From contig JAGHSF010000038.1 in NCBI GenBank assembly GCA_018065985.1, forward strand, positions 1 to 35,114: a stretch of DNA of 35,114 nucleotides. The letters run 5' to 3'. This document shows positions 28,439 to 35,114 of the stretch, one piece after another. Position numbers and translations under genes: made by a program. The DNA is from Candidatus Cryptobacteroides choladohippi. Lineage in GTDB: Bacteria > Bacteroidota > Bacteroidia > Bacteroidales > UBA932. How positions within the stretch are numbered: position 1 is the stretch's first letter; each line of letters starts with the position of its first letter. The notes beneath the pieces are model-generated. The model saw only the letters and a program-made list of their open reading frames with translations, was not told where the DNA came from and ran no database searches.

Positions 28439-28475
28439 TATCTTTGCAGAGCCGTTCAGGTAGCGGCTCTGCAAA
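28439..28475 (+). promoter_or_regulatory. Promoter of the tRNA merged with a perfect 12-bp inverted repeat
   Basis: TATCTTTG (28439-28446) is a -7 consensus element. Its TTTG is also the outer end of a perfect inverted repeat: TTTGCAGAGCCG (28443-28454), a 9-nt loop, CGGCTCTGCAAA (28464-28475). No T tract follows, so it is not an ordinary terminator. The tRNA starts 7 bp later. Confidence 0.6.
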
Positions 28476-28481
28476 ACTGAC

Positions 28482-28555
28482 GGTCCCTTAGCTCAGTTGG
28501 TTAGAGCACCTGACTCATAATCAGGGAGTCGTAGGATCATGCCCTACAGGGACCA
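28482..28555 (+). tRNA. tRNA with CAT anticodon (tRNA-Met, or Ile2 by lysidine)
   Basis: A 74-nt cloverleaf: acceptor GGTCCCT/AGGGACC, D-arm GCTC/GAGC with loop AGTTGGTTA, anticodon arm CCTGA-CTCATAA-TCAGG giving anticodon CAT, variable loop GAGTC, and T-stem GTAGG/CCTAC. The discriminator base is A and no CCA is encoded. The D-stem and D-loop match elongator tRNA-Met. The T-loop is ATCATGC, not TTCRANY: positions 54 and 58 read A and T instead of T and A. Whether it carries Met or, after lysidine modification, Ile cannot be settled by eye. Confidence 0.9.
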
Positions 28556-28556
28556 C

Positions 28557-28588
28557 AAAAGGCCCGAAGCGAAAGCTCCGGGCCTTTT
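28557..28588 (+). terminator. Terminator after the tRNA
   Basis: AAAAGGCCCGAAGC and GCTCCGGGCCTTTT form a 14-bp stem with one mismatch and a GAAA tetraloop, ending in TTTT. Confidence 0.88.
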
Positions 28589-28840
28589 GCGGTCCCAGGG
28601 GGACCATTATGCCTAGGGGCTCTGCCCCTATTGTACCCCGCGCCCTTTGGCCTTGCGTCTGCTGCGCAGACCGTCGTCGGGCGGTCCGCTGATGCGCGCT
28701 GTCGAACACCACTTTGGCAGGACACCCCTTCATCCGGCGCGCTGTGGGTTCGCTTCAGAGGGGTGGCTCCGATACTTCTAGGGCTGGACAATCTCGCTGA
28801 CGCTCCATCACAGCGGCTGATGCCGCTCTTCGATTCCGGT

Positions 28841-28870
28841 CGTGCGTCAGAATGTCCGTTTCACGCACGG
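28841..28870. repeat. 30-nt palindromic repeat, copy 1
   Basis: CGTGCGT (or CCGTGCGT-type) left arm, CAGAATGTCCGTTTC centre and ACGCACG right arm. The outer 12 bases on the left and right are identical to those of copy 2; only the central 6 bases differ. Confidence 0.8.
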
Positions 28871-28890
28871 AGTTGATTATTAGCGCGTCC

Positions 28891-28920
28891 CGTGCGTCAG
28901 AACCCTCATTTCACGCACGG
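28891..28920. repeat. 30-nt palindromic repeat, copy 2
   Basis: Same arms as copy 1 with centre CCCTCA; copy spacing is 50 bp start to start. As RNA each would fold to a 7-bp hairpin with further pairing across the G/A-rich neck. REP-like. Confidence 0.8.
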
Positions 28921-29018
28921 ACTTTGCTTATCCTCAGGACTGGGCGCACGTATTGTCTGTTTCCACTGCCATGTATGGTCTGGTCTGAATTTGCGGATTT
29001 AATAATCAAAGGAAATGC

Positions 29019-29026
29019 TATCTTTG
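29019..29026 (+). promoter_or_regulatory. -7 element for the DUF4874/DUF4832 gene
   Basis: TATCTTTG matches TAnnTTTG, 54 nt before the ATG at 29081. It rules out the upstream ATG at 29015, which would lie before the transcription start. A TTTG at 28990-28993 is 25 nt upstream, longer than consensus. Confidence 0.55.
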
Positions 29027-29080
29027 CAAAGTCATGTGGATCAAAGGAGCAAGCCTTGTCTGCAGAAACAGAACCAAGTC

Positions 29081-30544
29081 ATGAAAGTAACCGTTATGAT
29101 CAGGAAAATATTGATGGCAGCACTTGCAGTGCTCGCATTCCATGCCGCATCGGCCCAGCCCAAGGGCGGCTATATCGCAGGTGAAAAAGCTTCGCAGGAG
29201 CGCATCCGCGTTGCCACCAAAGGCCTTGCAAACCCGGAGCGTGGCTTCCGTTTCGAGATTCTGGTCGGTGTGGAAGATGCACCTGAGACAGAAAGCAAAT
29301 GGCCCTTTCCCGACTATAGGGATGACGGCATTGTGATGACACAGGCTTATTGTTATCTCAACAGATACTGGGACTGCGACATCCCTCAGAGCAAAATCGA
29401 TGCTCTGCAGTCAAGTTTTGACCGTGCCAGAAGGGACGGAGTGAAGTTCGTCCTCCGCTTCGCGTACGAAGGCCTTGACGGGACGGACAACTGTCCCTCG
29501 CTCGAGCGTATACTCTCCCACATCGAACAGCTCACGCCCATAGTCAGGAAGAACATTGACGTAATCTACACGCTTCAGACCGGGTGGGTTGGACTGTGGG
29601 GCGAATTCCACAGCAACCCGAGAGGATTGGACAGAGACCCCGAGGCCGTGGCTGCCGTCCTGGATGCCACGCTGAAGATGCTTCCGGAGAGCCGCAGCAC
29701 TATGATGCGCTGCATGAGGTACCGCACAACCGCCGAGACTGCGGCGGGCCCCGGCGTTCTGGACATGGGGCGCGTCGGCTTTTTCAATGACGGCACCCTT
29801 GCCGGCACTACTGACGGAGGCACATTCCTTGACGGGTCCACCGAGGAGGATTCCGAGTTCGATCAATTGGACAGAGAAAGCCAGGACATGCCCATAGAAG
29901 GGGAACTCTTCTGGAACAGCGTGCCCAACACCATAAGCGCCAACGCGATAAACGCAATCCACCGCTTCATCCGCCACCACTACACGACATTCAGCGTGGT
30001 CCATTCCAACAGCGAGCTGGACTTCACCCCGATATACGGCACCATAGACGCGTGGAAGGCCACTCCTTTCACTGCTGACCTGCTCAAGGCGCAGGGGCTC
30101 CCTTGCGATGAGAATTATTTCAAGAGCAATCCCATACCGAGTGCCTACGAGTATTTTCGCGACCATTTCGGCTACCGCCTGGAAATGGTCAGATCGGAGG
30201 GAGCGCTCAGGGATGGAAGGTACGAAGGTGAGATTACTCTCCGCAATGTCGGCTTCGCCCGGCCTATCAATCCCAGGAAAGCGTACCTGGTCCTTTTTGA
30301 CAGGAAGGGTCATGTGCTGGAATACCCTCTTGACATTGATGCGCGCAGTTTCATGCCATGGGAGGAAGTAAGCATCCATCTGTCAGCAACTCTCCCGGAA
30401 GACGCCCGCAAGAGCGGATATAAAGCCGCCCTGTGGCTGCCGGATGAGAGCGACTCCATCAGGTACCGTCCGGAATATGCCATAACCATAGCCGAAGGCA
30501 CGACCCCGCTCATTCTCGGCGGACGGCTGTTGAATGTCTTTTGA
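29081..30544 (+). CDS. Secreted DUF4874/DUF4832 protein
   Basis: 487 residues from ATG 29081 (an ATG at 29096, MIRKILMAALA, is equally possible). The signal peptide ends near FHAASAQP. Residues about 45-215 match DUF4874, with the typical NPERGFRFEI start, QAYCYLNRYW, VKFVLRFAYE and GWVGLWGEFH segments. This is a TIM-barrel-like glycosidase fold. Residues about 225-480 match DUF4832 (RVGFFNDGTLAGTTDGGTF, GYRLEMVRSEGALRDGRYEGEI, a beta-sandwich tail). This pair is common in secreted Bacteroidota proteins near polysaccharide genes. A glycan-active function is plausible but not established. The gene stands alone, with its own promoter and 300 bp before the next gene. Confidence 0.8.
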   Translation: MKVTVMIRKILMAALAVLAFHAASAQPKGGYIAGEKASQERIRVATKGLANPERGFRFEILVGVEDAPETESKWPFPDYRDDGIVMTQAYCYLNRYWDCDIPQSKIDALQSSFDRARRDGVKFVLRFAYEGLDGTDNCPSLERILSHIEQLTPIVRKNIDVIYTLQTGWVGLWGEFHSNPRGLDRDPEAVAAVLDATLKMLPESRSTMMRCMRYRTTAETAAGPGVLDMGRVGFFNDGTLAGTTDGGTFLDGSTEEDSEFDQLDRESQDMPIEGELFWNSVPNTISANAINAIHRFIRHHYTTFSVVHSNSELDFTPIYGTIDAWKATPFTADLLKAQGLPCDENYFKSNPIPSAYEYFRDHFGYRLEMVRSEGALRDGRYEGEITLRNVGFARPINPRKAYLVLFDRKGHVLEYPLDIDARSFMPWEEVSIHLSATLPEDARKSGYKAALWLPDESDSIRYRPEYAITIAEGTTPLILGGRLLNVF

Positions 30545-30846
30545 TGCTGCGTTTGCCCAAACTGCTGGATTTTATTGATTTATAGTTCTTTGTTTTGGGA
30601 AAATTATGTAAGTTTGTAAACTTATTTGCTCTTGTGGTCTGGTTAAAGGAAATATTTTCTTTTGATACACTCTCCCGTGAATTTGCGGGAATGGGTGCAA
30701 ATATTTATAAATTAACCAATTATATATTGTGCGGGATCTGTTGCCCGCTGCCTTCGAGGACTTTTGCATTCTTGCATTAGCCCTTTGCGTTTATGCTGCA
30801 CTTAACCCTGAATTTTCTCTAGTTAAACAAATAATCAATCTTAATT
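30545..30846. other. AT-rich leader region of the peptide-lipoprotein pair
   Basis: About 300 bp without a gene. It has a candidate -7 element TAAGTTTG (30609-30616), a GCGGG/CCCGC inverted repeat (30732-30749) and a long AT-rich 5' region. The large distance from the candidate promoter to the first ATG (about 230 nt) suggests a long leader, possibly regulatory. Confidence 0.4.
30609..30616 (+). promoter_or_regulatory. Candidate -7 element upstream of the small peptide gene
   Basis: TAAGTTTG matches TAnnTTTG. The best -33 candidate, TTTG at 30589-30592, is only 16 nt away, so support is weak. Confidence 0.3.
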
Positions 30847-30975
30847 ATGAAAACAGAAGAAATGAAAAACTACAAATCACCTGTGGTAAAGGTGGTAGAG
30901 GTGCACATCGAAAGTGCAATCCTAGAATCAAGTATTATTGGATCAGGTGAGGATCCTACAGAATCAGGTATTTAA
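30847..30975 (+). CDS. 42-residue peptide with acidic GEDPTESGI tail
   Basis: A short gene encoding 42 residues that begin MKTEEMKNYKSPVVKVVEVH and end in GSGEDPTESGI. There is no signal peptide. The pattern (a Lys/Tyr-Pro start, an alternating Val/Glu strand-like core, an Ile/Glu/Ser segment, then a Gly/Glu/Asp/Pro tail) is one I have seen in small Bacteroidales proteins encoded next to surface lipoproteins. It ends 11 nt before the start of the 1033-residue lipoprotein, so the two are surely co-transcribed. The tail resembles a secreted or processed peptide, but its function is unknown and I assign none. Confidence 0.65.
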   Translation: MKTEEMKNYKSPVVKVVEVHIESAILESSIIGSGEDPTESGI

Positions 30976-30986
30976 TCTTTTCAACT

Positions 30987-33900
30987 ATGAAGAAACATTT
31001 TATCATGTGGGGGCTTGTTATTCCTGCCCTTGCATTGACATTTGCTTGTACTCAAAAAGAACTTGATGGTCCCAACAACTTCAGTTTAAAAGATGGGGTT
31101 TATGCGATAGTCGATAATCCGGTTGAAATTGATGCCCCAGCAACAAAGGCGCTATCCCCGGATATGAAGTTCTATTTTACTGGAAGTGAAAGGCTTGATG
31201 TTTTCTCTGAGACTGCCGGGGAAAAGATGACCTACAAAATCAAATCTGTAAGTGAGGATCCAAAAACTTGCACATTCCAGGTAAACAGTTTCGGCCTTCT
31301 TGATGCGACGTATTCAGCATTATTGCCTGCACAGGGACTTTATGATGATGCAAGCGCAGTTCCGGTATCTCTTCTCGGACAGGTTCAAAAGGGAAACGCT
31401 TCAACCGAACACCTTGCAGCATTCGATTATAATACAGCTATTGCTGACATTAAGAACAATGCAGGTGTATTTGAGTTCAAACACCTTGTTTCATGGATCA
31501 GGTGCAATGTGAATTTCATTGAAGCCTGCACTGTAAAGTCCGTTACATTGACCGCAGATGGAACACCATTTGTCGTTAAAGCTGACATAAATGTTCCACA
31601 GAAGGCAATTTCGCCGAAAGAGAATGCTTCCTCGATTACACTTTCTTATGAAAATGGTATTGAGGTAGCTGCGGGTGAAAAACTGACTTCGTATTTCACG
31701 ATTTTCAATGCTGATCTTGTGAATCTTAACGTAGTTGTGGATGCCGAGTGCAACGGAGAGTCTGTTTCATATACGATGAAGGCCAAAGACCTCCCTGCCG
31801 CATCCGTTGCAGCTGGAAGTGTCTTTACCAGAGAAGTCACAGCTGTACCCGACGGCGTTGTTGCTATGATTGGCAAAGCTCCATATAAGACTCTTGCCGA
31901 GGCTGTTACTGCCGCAGAGGCAGGGAACACTGTCGAGATACTTGTTGCCGACACATACAAGATTCCCAACCTCCCCAAGAACATCACCATCAAGGGAGAC
32001 GTTGCAGGTGTTGTCTTTGACTGTGTGGGAACCGGATCCATCGCATCCGTACCTAACGGTGCAACGTTCGAGAACGCAACCTTCAACTTTGGCCAGAGCA
32101 GCTATCATGGATTCCAGCATGCCGGGACCATCAATATAAATGGTTGTACTCTGAACGGATTGCTCTACTCATATGGAGACATGAACTTCAAGGGCTGTAC
32201 TTTCAATCAGGATTCAAAGGAATATATGATGTGGGCGTATGGCAATGATATTACATACACCGATTGTGTATTCAACGGGAAAGGTAAGTTCATTAACGTG
32301 TATTGTGAGAAAAACACTGTTGTATACAATGTCACCGCAACTGGCTGTACTTTCAACTCTGACACCAAAAGCAAGGCGGCCTTCAATGTGAAGGAAACAT
32401 GTATCAATAATGGTAACATGCTTAACTACAATGTTGTGATCAGCAACTGTACAGCCAATGAGAACTTCCCTGCAGCAACTGAATTTGATAAAACCAATAC
32501 ACTTTGGGTGATCGATCCCCTCGTTCAGGTGGATGACCGCAATCTTTCAGCCCCCGAGTCAGGAATCACCGTTACACTTGATGGCAATAAGGTCTATCCT
32601 GTAGCCAAGCCAGCCGTTGCCAAGATAGGTGACATTGAGTATGAGACTCTCGCCGATGCTGTTACTGCAGCAGCGGCTGGAGACACTGTCGAGATACTTG
32701 TTGCCGACACATACAAGATTCCCAACCTCCCCAAGAACATCACCATCAAGGGAGACGTTGCAGGTGTTGTCTTTGACTGTGAGGGAACCGGATCCATCGC
32801 ATCCGTACCTAATGGTGCAACGTTCGAGAACGCAACCTTCAACTTTGGCCAGAGCAGCTATCATGGATTCCAGCATGCCGGGACCATCAATATGAATGGT
32901 TGTACTATGAACGGATTGCTCTTCTCATATGGAGACATGAACTTTGACGGTTGTATTTTCAACCAGGACAAGGCTGAATATATGATGTGGGCGTATGGTA
33001 AAGATCTTGCATACACCGACTGTGTATTCAACGGCATGGGAAAGTTCATCAATGTATATTGTGAAAGTAACAGTGATGTATATAATGTCATCGCAGAGGG
33101 CTGTGAATTCAACTCTACTACGACGAGCAAGTCGGCCTTCAACGTAAAGGAGACTTGCGGTACAACGATGCTCAAGTACAATGTTGAAATCAGCAACTGT
33201 ACAGCGAACGAGAATTTCCCTGAAGCAAAAGAGGACGGTCGTCTTCTTGTGATCGATCCCCTCGTTCAGGTGGATGACCGCAATCTTTCAGACACCGAGT
33301 CAGGAATCACCGTCACTCTTGACGGCAAGAAGGTCTATCCTGTCGCCAAGGCTGATTTAACAATTAACTCAGTAGAGGAGCTTCTTGCTTTTGCAGAAGC
33401 AGTGAATGGCGGAAACACAATGGCAGGTAAGCTTGTACAGCTTGCTGCTGATATTGATCTTCAGGGTGTTGATTGGAAACCGATCGGAAATGTTACATCA
33501 TACCCTGGCGTCACATTCGCTGGAACGTTTGATGGTTGCAACCATACCATTTCAAACATGAACACGAGTGATTATCTGCCCAATCATGCAACTGCAGGAT
33601 TCTTTGGCTCAATAATGGGCACAGTTAAGAATTTGACTCTTGAGAGTGTGGCAATTACTTCAACACACTATGCCGGAGCCATTGCCGGTTATACTTCCGC
33701 TAATAACGATTGTGTTATTGAGAACTGCCATGTCATCGGTGGCGCGATTACCTCTACTACCGAATTAGTTGATGGATCATACGACAATGGTGACAAGGTT
33801 GGTGGAATCATCGGTTATATCGTCGGTGGCGTTACTGTAAAAGGATGCTCTGTAAATGGTGTTACCATCACTGCATACCGCGACCTTGGCGGAATTGTTG

Positions 33901-34088
33901 GTAGTGCGGACAATGCTACTGCTCTTGTGACTGATAATACAGTTGAAAACAGCGTAATTATTCAGGACAATACTAATGGATATAAGACATCTGTTAGTAC
34001 TTATGGCGCAATAATTGGCCGTACTGGAGGTGCAGCCATCGATTCTAGCAACACCGCAACGAACGTAGAAGTTAAATCTGTTAACTAA
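30987..34088 (+). CDS. Large surface lipoprotein: fimbrillin-like N-terminus, duplicated beta-helix modules, GLUG-like C-terminus
   Basis: A 1033-residue protein with a lipoprotein signal (ALALTFAC, Cys21). Residues about 22-290 resemble a fimbrillin/Mfa-like domain, with the ATKA motif near residue 53. Residues about 294-544 and 545-786 are two copies of a parallel beta-helix-like module (KTLAEAVTAAEAGNTVEIL, then NITIKGDVAGVVFDC, GCTFNQDSKEYMMWAYG, ending IDPLVQVDDRNLS and VTLDGNKVYPVAK). Residues about 787-1033 carry GLUG-type repeats (FAGTFDGCNHTISNM, AGFFGSIMGTVKNLTLESV, GGIVGSADNATALVTDN). The architecture indicates an adhesin or glycan-binding surface protein exported to the cell exterior. 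The gene is more AT-rich than the housekeeping genes. It is preceded by a peptide gene and followed by a terminator and an IS66 element. Confidence 0.8.
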   Translation: MKKHFIMWGLVIPALALTFACTQKELDGPNNFSLKDGVYAIVDNPVEIDAPATKALSPDMKFYFTGSERLDVFSETAGEKMTYKIKSVSEDPKTCTFQVNSFGLLDATYSALLPAQGLYDDASAVPVSLLGQVQKGNASTEHLAAFDYNTAIADIKNNAGVFEFKHLVSWIRCNVNFIEACTVKSVTLTADGTPFVVKADINVPQKAISPKENASSITLSYENGIEVAAGEKLTSYFTIFNADLVNLNVVVDAECNGESVSYTMKAKDLPAASVAAGSVFTREVTAVPDGVVAMIGKAPYKTLAEAVTAAEAGNTVEILVADTYKIPNLPKNITIKGDVAGVVFDCVGTGSIASVPNGATFENATFNFGQSSYHGFQHAGTININGCTLNGLLYSYGDMNFKGCTFNQDSKEYMMWAYGNDITYTDCVFNGKGKFINVYCEKNTVVYNVTATGCTFNSDTKSKAAFNVKETCINNGNMLNYNVVISNCTANENFPAATEFDKTNTLWVIDPLVQVDDRNLSAPESGITVTLDGNKVYPVAKPAVAKIGDIEYETLADAVTAAAAGDTVEILVADTYKIPNLPKNITIKGDVAGVVFDCEGTGSIASVPNGATFENATFNFGQSSYHGFQHAGTINMNGCTMNGLLFSYGDMNFDGCIFNQDKAEYMMWAYGKDLAYTDCVFNGMGKFINVYCESNSDVYNVIAEGCEFNSTTTSKSAFNVKETCGTTMLKYNVEISNCTANENFPEAKEDGRLLVIDPLVQVDDRNLSDTESGITVTLDGKKVYPVAKADLTINSVEELLAFAEAVNGGNTMAGKLVQLAADIDLQGVDWKPIGNVTSYPGVTFAGTFDGCNHTISNMNTSDYLPNHATAGFFGSIMGTVKNLTLESVAITSTHYAGAIAGYTSANNDCVIENCHVIGGAITSTTELVDGSYDNGDKVGGIIGYIVGGVTVKGCSVNGVTITAYRDLGGIVGSADNATALVTDNTVENSVIIQDNTNGYKTSVSTYGAIIGRTGGAAIDSSNTATNVEVKSVN
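31927..32150 (+). repeat. Internal 224-bp duplication, copy 1
   Basis: Bases 31927-32150 recur at 32683-32906 with three mismatches that I count by eye (756 bp apart, in frame, codons 314-388 and 566-640). The rest of each module is clearly more diverged. Confidence 0.9.
32683..32906 (+). repeat. Internal 224-bp duplication, copy 2
   Basis: Partner of 31927-32150. A second identical block of about 43 bp (32508-32550 and 33249-33291) closes the two modules. The spacing differs by 15 bp (741 rather than 756), so the middle section has gained or lost codons. Confidence 0.9.
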
Positions 34089-34114
34089 TAAGAAAACAGC
34101 ACATTTCAATTTGG

Positions 34115-34143
34115 GGCTGACCAATAAGGGTCGGCCTCTTCTT
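34115..34143 (+). terminator. Terminator after the surface lipoprotein
   Basis: GGCTGACC pairs with GGTCGGCC (one wobble) around AATAAG, followed by TCTTCTTTTTT. Confidence 0.8.
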
Positions 34144-34192
34144 TTTTATGAGCGGAGCTCCGCAGCGGCGTAAGCATCCGACGAAATGCATA

Positions 34193-34223
34193 TTGTAGCG
34201 GGGAGAGATCCTCGCTACTTTTG
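34193..34223 (+). promoter_or_regulatory. IS66 promoter
   Basis: TTG (34193-34195), a 20-nt spacer, TACTTTTG (34216-34223): a Bacteroidota promoter, 17 nt before tnpA. A GTAGCG/CGCTAC inverted repeat (34195-34200 and 34213-34218) overlaps both elements and could be an operator. Confidence 0.6.
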
Positions 34224-34240
34224 CAAAAAATCGAGATCTT

Positions 34241-34600
34241 ATGATGACACGAGAAGAAATCGCTGCAATCGACAGGGAATGCGAGGAGCAGCACATCAGC
34301 CAGCAGGAATATCTGGAAAGCCACGGAATAGCCAGACACCAGTACTACAGGTGGAAGCGCAGGTACCGTGAAGAGGATGAGCAGCCGCTGGTTCCAGCCG
34401 GGTTCGTCCCGATGATGCCCGGAGCGGCTCCAATCCAGTCCGCGCCAACCCAGAAGTCCAAAGGCAAACAACAGAAGCCACAGGACCAGGAAAGCTTCCT
34501 GACAGTAGAGATCCGCACATCCTGTGGCTCGGCGATGCGCATCCAGGGAAACATGACCGCGGCGCACCTGCGGGAGATAATATCGGCGAGCAATGTTTAG
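34241..34600 (+). CDS. tnpA: IS66 TnpA-like accessory protein
   Basis: A 119-residue protein with a helix-turn-helix-like N-terminus (QQEYLESHGIARHQYYRWKR), a Pro/Gln-rich middle and a C-terminal TVEIRTSCGSAMRIQGN strand followed by HLREIIS. This matches the first ORF of IS66 elements, needed for transposition. ATG 34241 is used; the next codon is also ATG. Confidence 0.85.
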   Translation: MMTREEIAAIDRECEEQHISQQEYLESHGIARHQYYRWKRRYREEDEQPLVPAGFVPMMPGAAPIQSAPTQKSKGKQQKPQDQESFLTVEIRTSCGSAMRIQGNMTAAHLREIISASNV

Positions 34601-34955
34601 TCTGGACGGCAGCATCAAGTACTGGCTGTACAACAAGCCGGTGGATATGCGCAAGAGCTTCAACGGGCTGAGCGGCATCGTAACCAACGGGATGTGTGCC
34701 AGTCTGCGGAGCGGAGACGTGTACATCTTCATGAACGCCAGCCGGAACATGATGAAGATGCTCCGGCAGGAGGAAGGCGGCCTGGTACTGTATGCGGTCC
34801 GCCTGGACATGGGCCGCATGAAGTCCGCCGTCCAGGCGTCCGATGACGAGTTGATATCCTCCGGAATCTCCTATGAAGAAATGCTCGGGATGGTGCGCTC
34901 AGCCCTCGACAGTCCTTATGTCCGAAGGATGAAGATGCTCTCGAAAAGTCTCTGA
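34593..34955 (+). CDS. tnpB: IS66 accessory protein TnpB
   Basis: A 120-residue protein with the highly conserved IS66 Orf2 signature YNKPVDMRKSFNGLSGIV, then GDVYIFMNASRNMMKMLRQEEGGLVLY. The start overlaps the tnpA stop (ATGTTTAG), implying coupled translation. The biochemical role in IS66 transposition is not known. Confidence 0.95.
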   Translation: MFSLDGSIKYWLYNKPVDMRKSFNGLSGIVTNGMCASLRSGDVYIFMNASRNMMKMLRQEEGGLVLYAVRLDMGRMKSAVQASDDELISSGISYEEMLGMVRSALDSPYVRRMKMLSKSL

Positions 34956-34978
34956 AAAATCAGCGAAATAAATCGAAC

Positions 34979-35014
34979 AAAAAGTGCCGTGGACTTGCGT
35001 ATATGGCGCTTTTT
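34979..35014 (+). promoter_or_regulatory. Hairpin between tnpB and the transposase gene
   Basis: AAAAAGTGCCGT pairs with ATGGCGCTTTTT (with wobbles). It is terminator-like and lies 16 nt before the transposase ATG, so it may limit transposase expression. Confidence 0.6.
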
Positions 35015-35029
35015 TCGTACCTTTATACT

Positions 35030-35114
35030 ATGGGAATCAAGGATATACAGGCTCTCATCGAGGAAAACAAAAGGCTTCAGGCTCAGGTCGAAAAGATCTC
35101 TGCCGAGAATGCTG
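35030..35114 (+). CDS. tnpC: IS66 transposase (TnpC), N-terminal fragment (runs off the window)
   Basis: 28 codons of an open frame beginning MGIKDIQALIEENKRLQAQV and continuing EKISAENA. This Leu/Glu coiled coil is the usual N-terminus of the IS66 DDE transposase, which cuts and joins the element ends. The catalytic domain lies outside the window. Confidence 0.8.
   Translation, partial: MGIKDIQALIEENKRLQAQVEKISAENA

Larger units (their letters stand above)
28589..29080. other. Non-coding region rich in hairpins
   Basis: No convincing gene. It holds two back-to-back hairpins (GGTCCC/GGGACC at 28591-28605, and TAGGGGC/GCCCCTA at 28614-28630), a GC-rich stretch (28640-28840) without recognisable content, two palindromic repeats (28841-28870 and 28891-28920) and the promoter of the next gene. 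Open frames crossing the tRNA here are chance. Confidence 0.55.
34170..35114 (+). mobile_element. IS66-family insertion sequence, left part
   Basis: Three consecutive genes (tnpA-like, tnpB, start of the DDE transposase) in the canonical IS66 order. The left end is placed at GTAAGCATCCGACG (34170) because IS66-type ends begin GTAAGC; the right end is outside the window, so neither the inverted repeat nor a target duplication can be verified. A 12-bp palindrome GCGGAGCTCCGC (34152-34163) lies just outside the proposed end. Confidence 0.85.

Noticed and set aside
28521..28733. Frames crossing the tRNA and terminator
   Set aside because: They translate the tRNA gene and a terminator and have low-complexity content.
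28841..28920. Possible minimal CRISPR array
   Set aside because: Only two copies, each an inverted repeat with a variable centre, 20 bp spacing and no cas genes nearby.
29015..29080. Earlier ATG for the DUF4874/DUF4832 gene
   Set aside because: It lies upstream of the -7 box at 29019-29026 and would place 22 polar residues before the signal peptide.

Overview
The window reads as a chromosomal segment of a fairly GC-rich member of the Bacteroidales. The support is Bacteroidota-type promoters (TAnnTTTG -7 elements, one with a perfect TTTG-N19 spacing before rpsL), many lipobox proteins, a sigma-54 activator-lptE-TPR-secG cluster, a Na+-pumping decarboxylase operon, Bacteroidota glycoside hydrolases and DUF4874/DUF4832, fimbrillin-like and IS66 genes. 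The exact genus cannot be fixed from this sequence; an uncultured gut lineage is my guess.

Layout. 1-4944: carbohydrate genes, namely the end of a GH106-like rhamnosidase, a GH99-like (WbsX) lipoprotein on the minus strand and a divergent GH38 alpha-mannosidase-like enzyme. 4960-5332: a decayed AraC-type regulator. 5437-8127: a visibly AT-rich SF1 helicase with a C-terminal DUF2726/PD-(D/E)XK-like nuclease, probably acquired and possibly defensive, followed by about 545 bp of debris (C10 tract, broken small ORF, hairpin). 8673-11705: one polypeptide with two GH29 fucosidase domains. 11848-15183: oadG-oadA-oadB. 15375-18351 (minus): pta followed 4 nt later by a GH97 glycosidase. 18420-20483 (minus): a ClpB that lacks the N-domain. 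20584-23261 (minus): a tight four-gene envelope operon (sigma-54 activator, lptE, TPR protein, secG). 23328-24974: a TPR/OmpA-like lipoprotein. 25069-28429: the str operon rpsL-rpsG-fusA-rpsJ, then a CAU tRNA. 28589-29080: a gene-free stretch rich in hairpins and palindromic repeats. 29081-30544: a secreted DUF4874/DUF4832 protein. 30847-34088: a 42-residue peptide gene 11 nt ahead of a 1033-residue surface lipoprotein with a recent internal duplication. 34170-end: the left part of an IS66-family element.

How the parts fit. The glycoside hydrolases (rhamnose-, mannose-, fucose- and galactose/glucose-directed by family) suggest use of host glycans or complex plant glycans, although no SusC/SusD pair is in view. 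OadGAB and Pta belong to fermentative carbon and energy metabolism (Na+ gradient from oxaloacetate decarboxylation; acetyl-CoA to acetyl phosphate). The least explained parts are the helicase-nuclease, the small peptide with its duplicated surface lipoprotein, the fused double GH29, the N-domain-less ClpB, the altered tRNA T-loop, and the perfect hairpin built into a promoter ahead of that tRNA.
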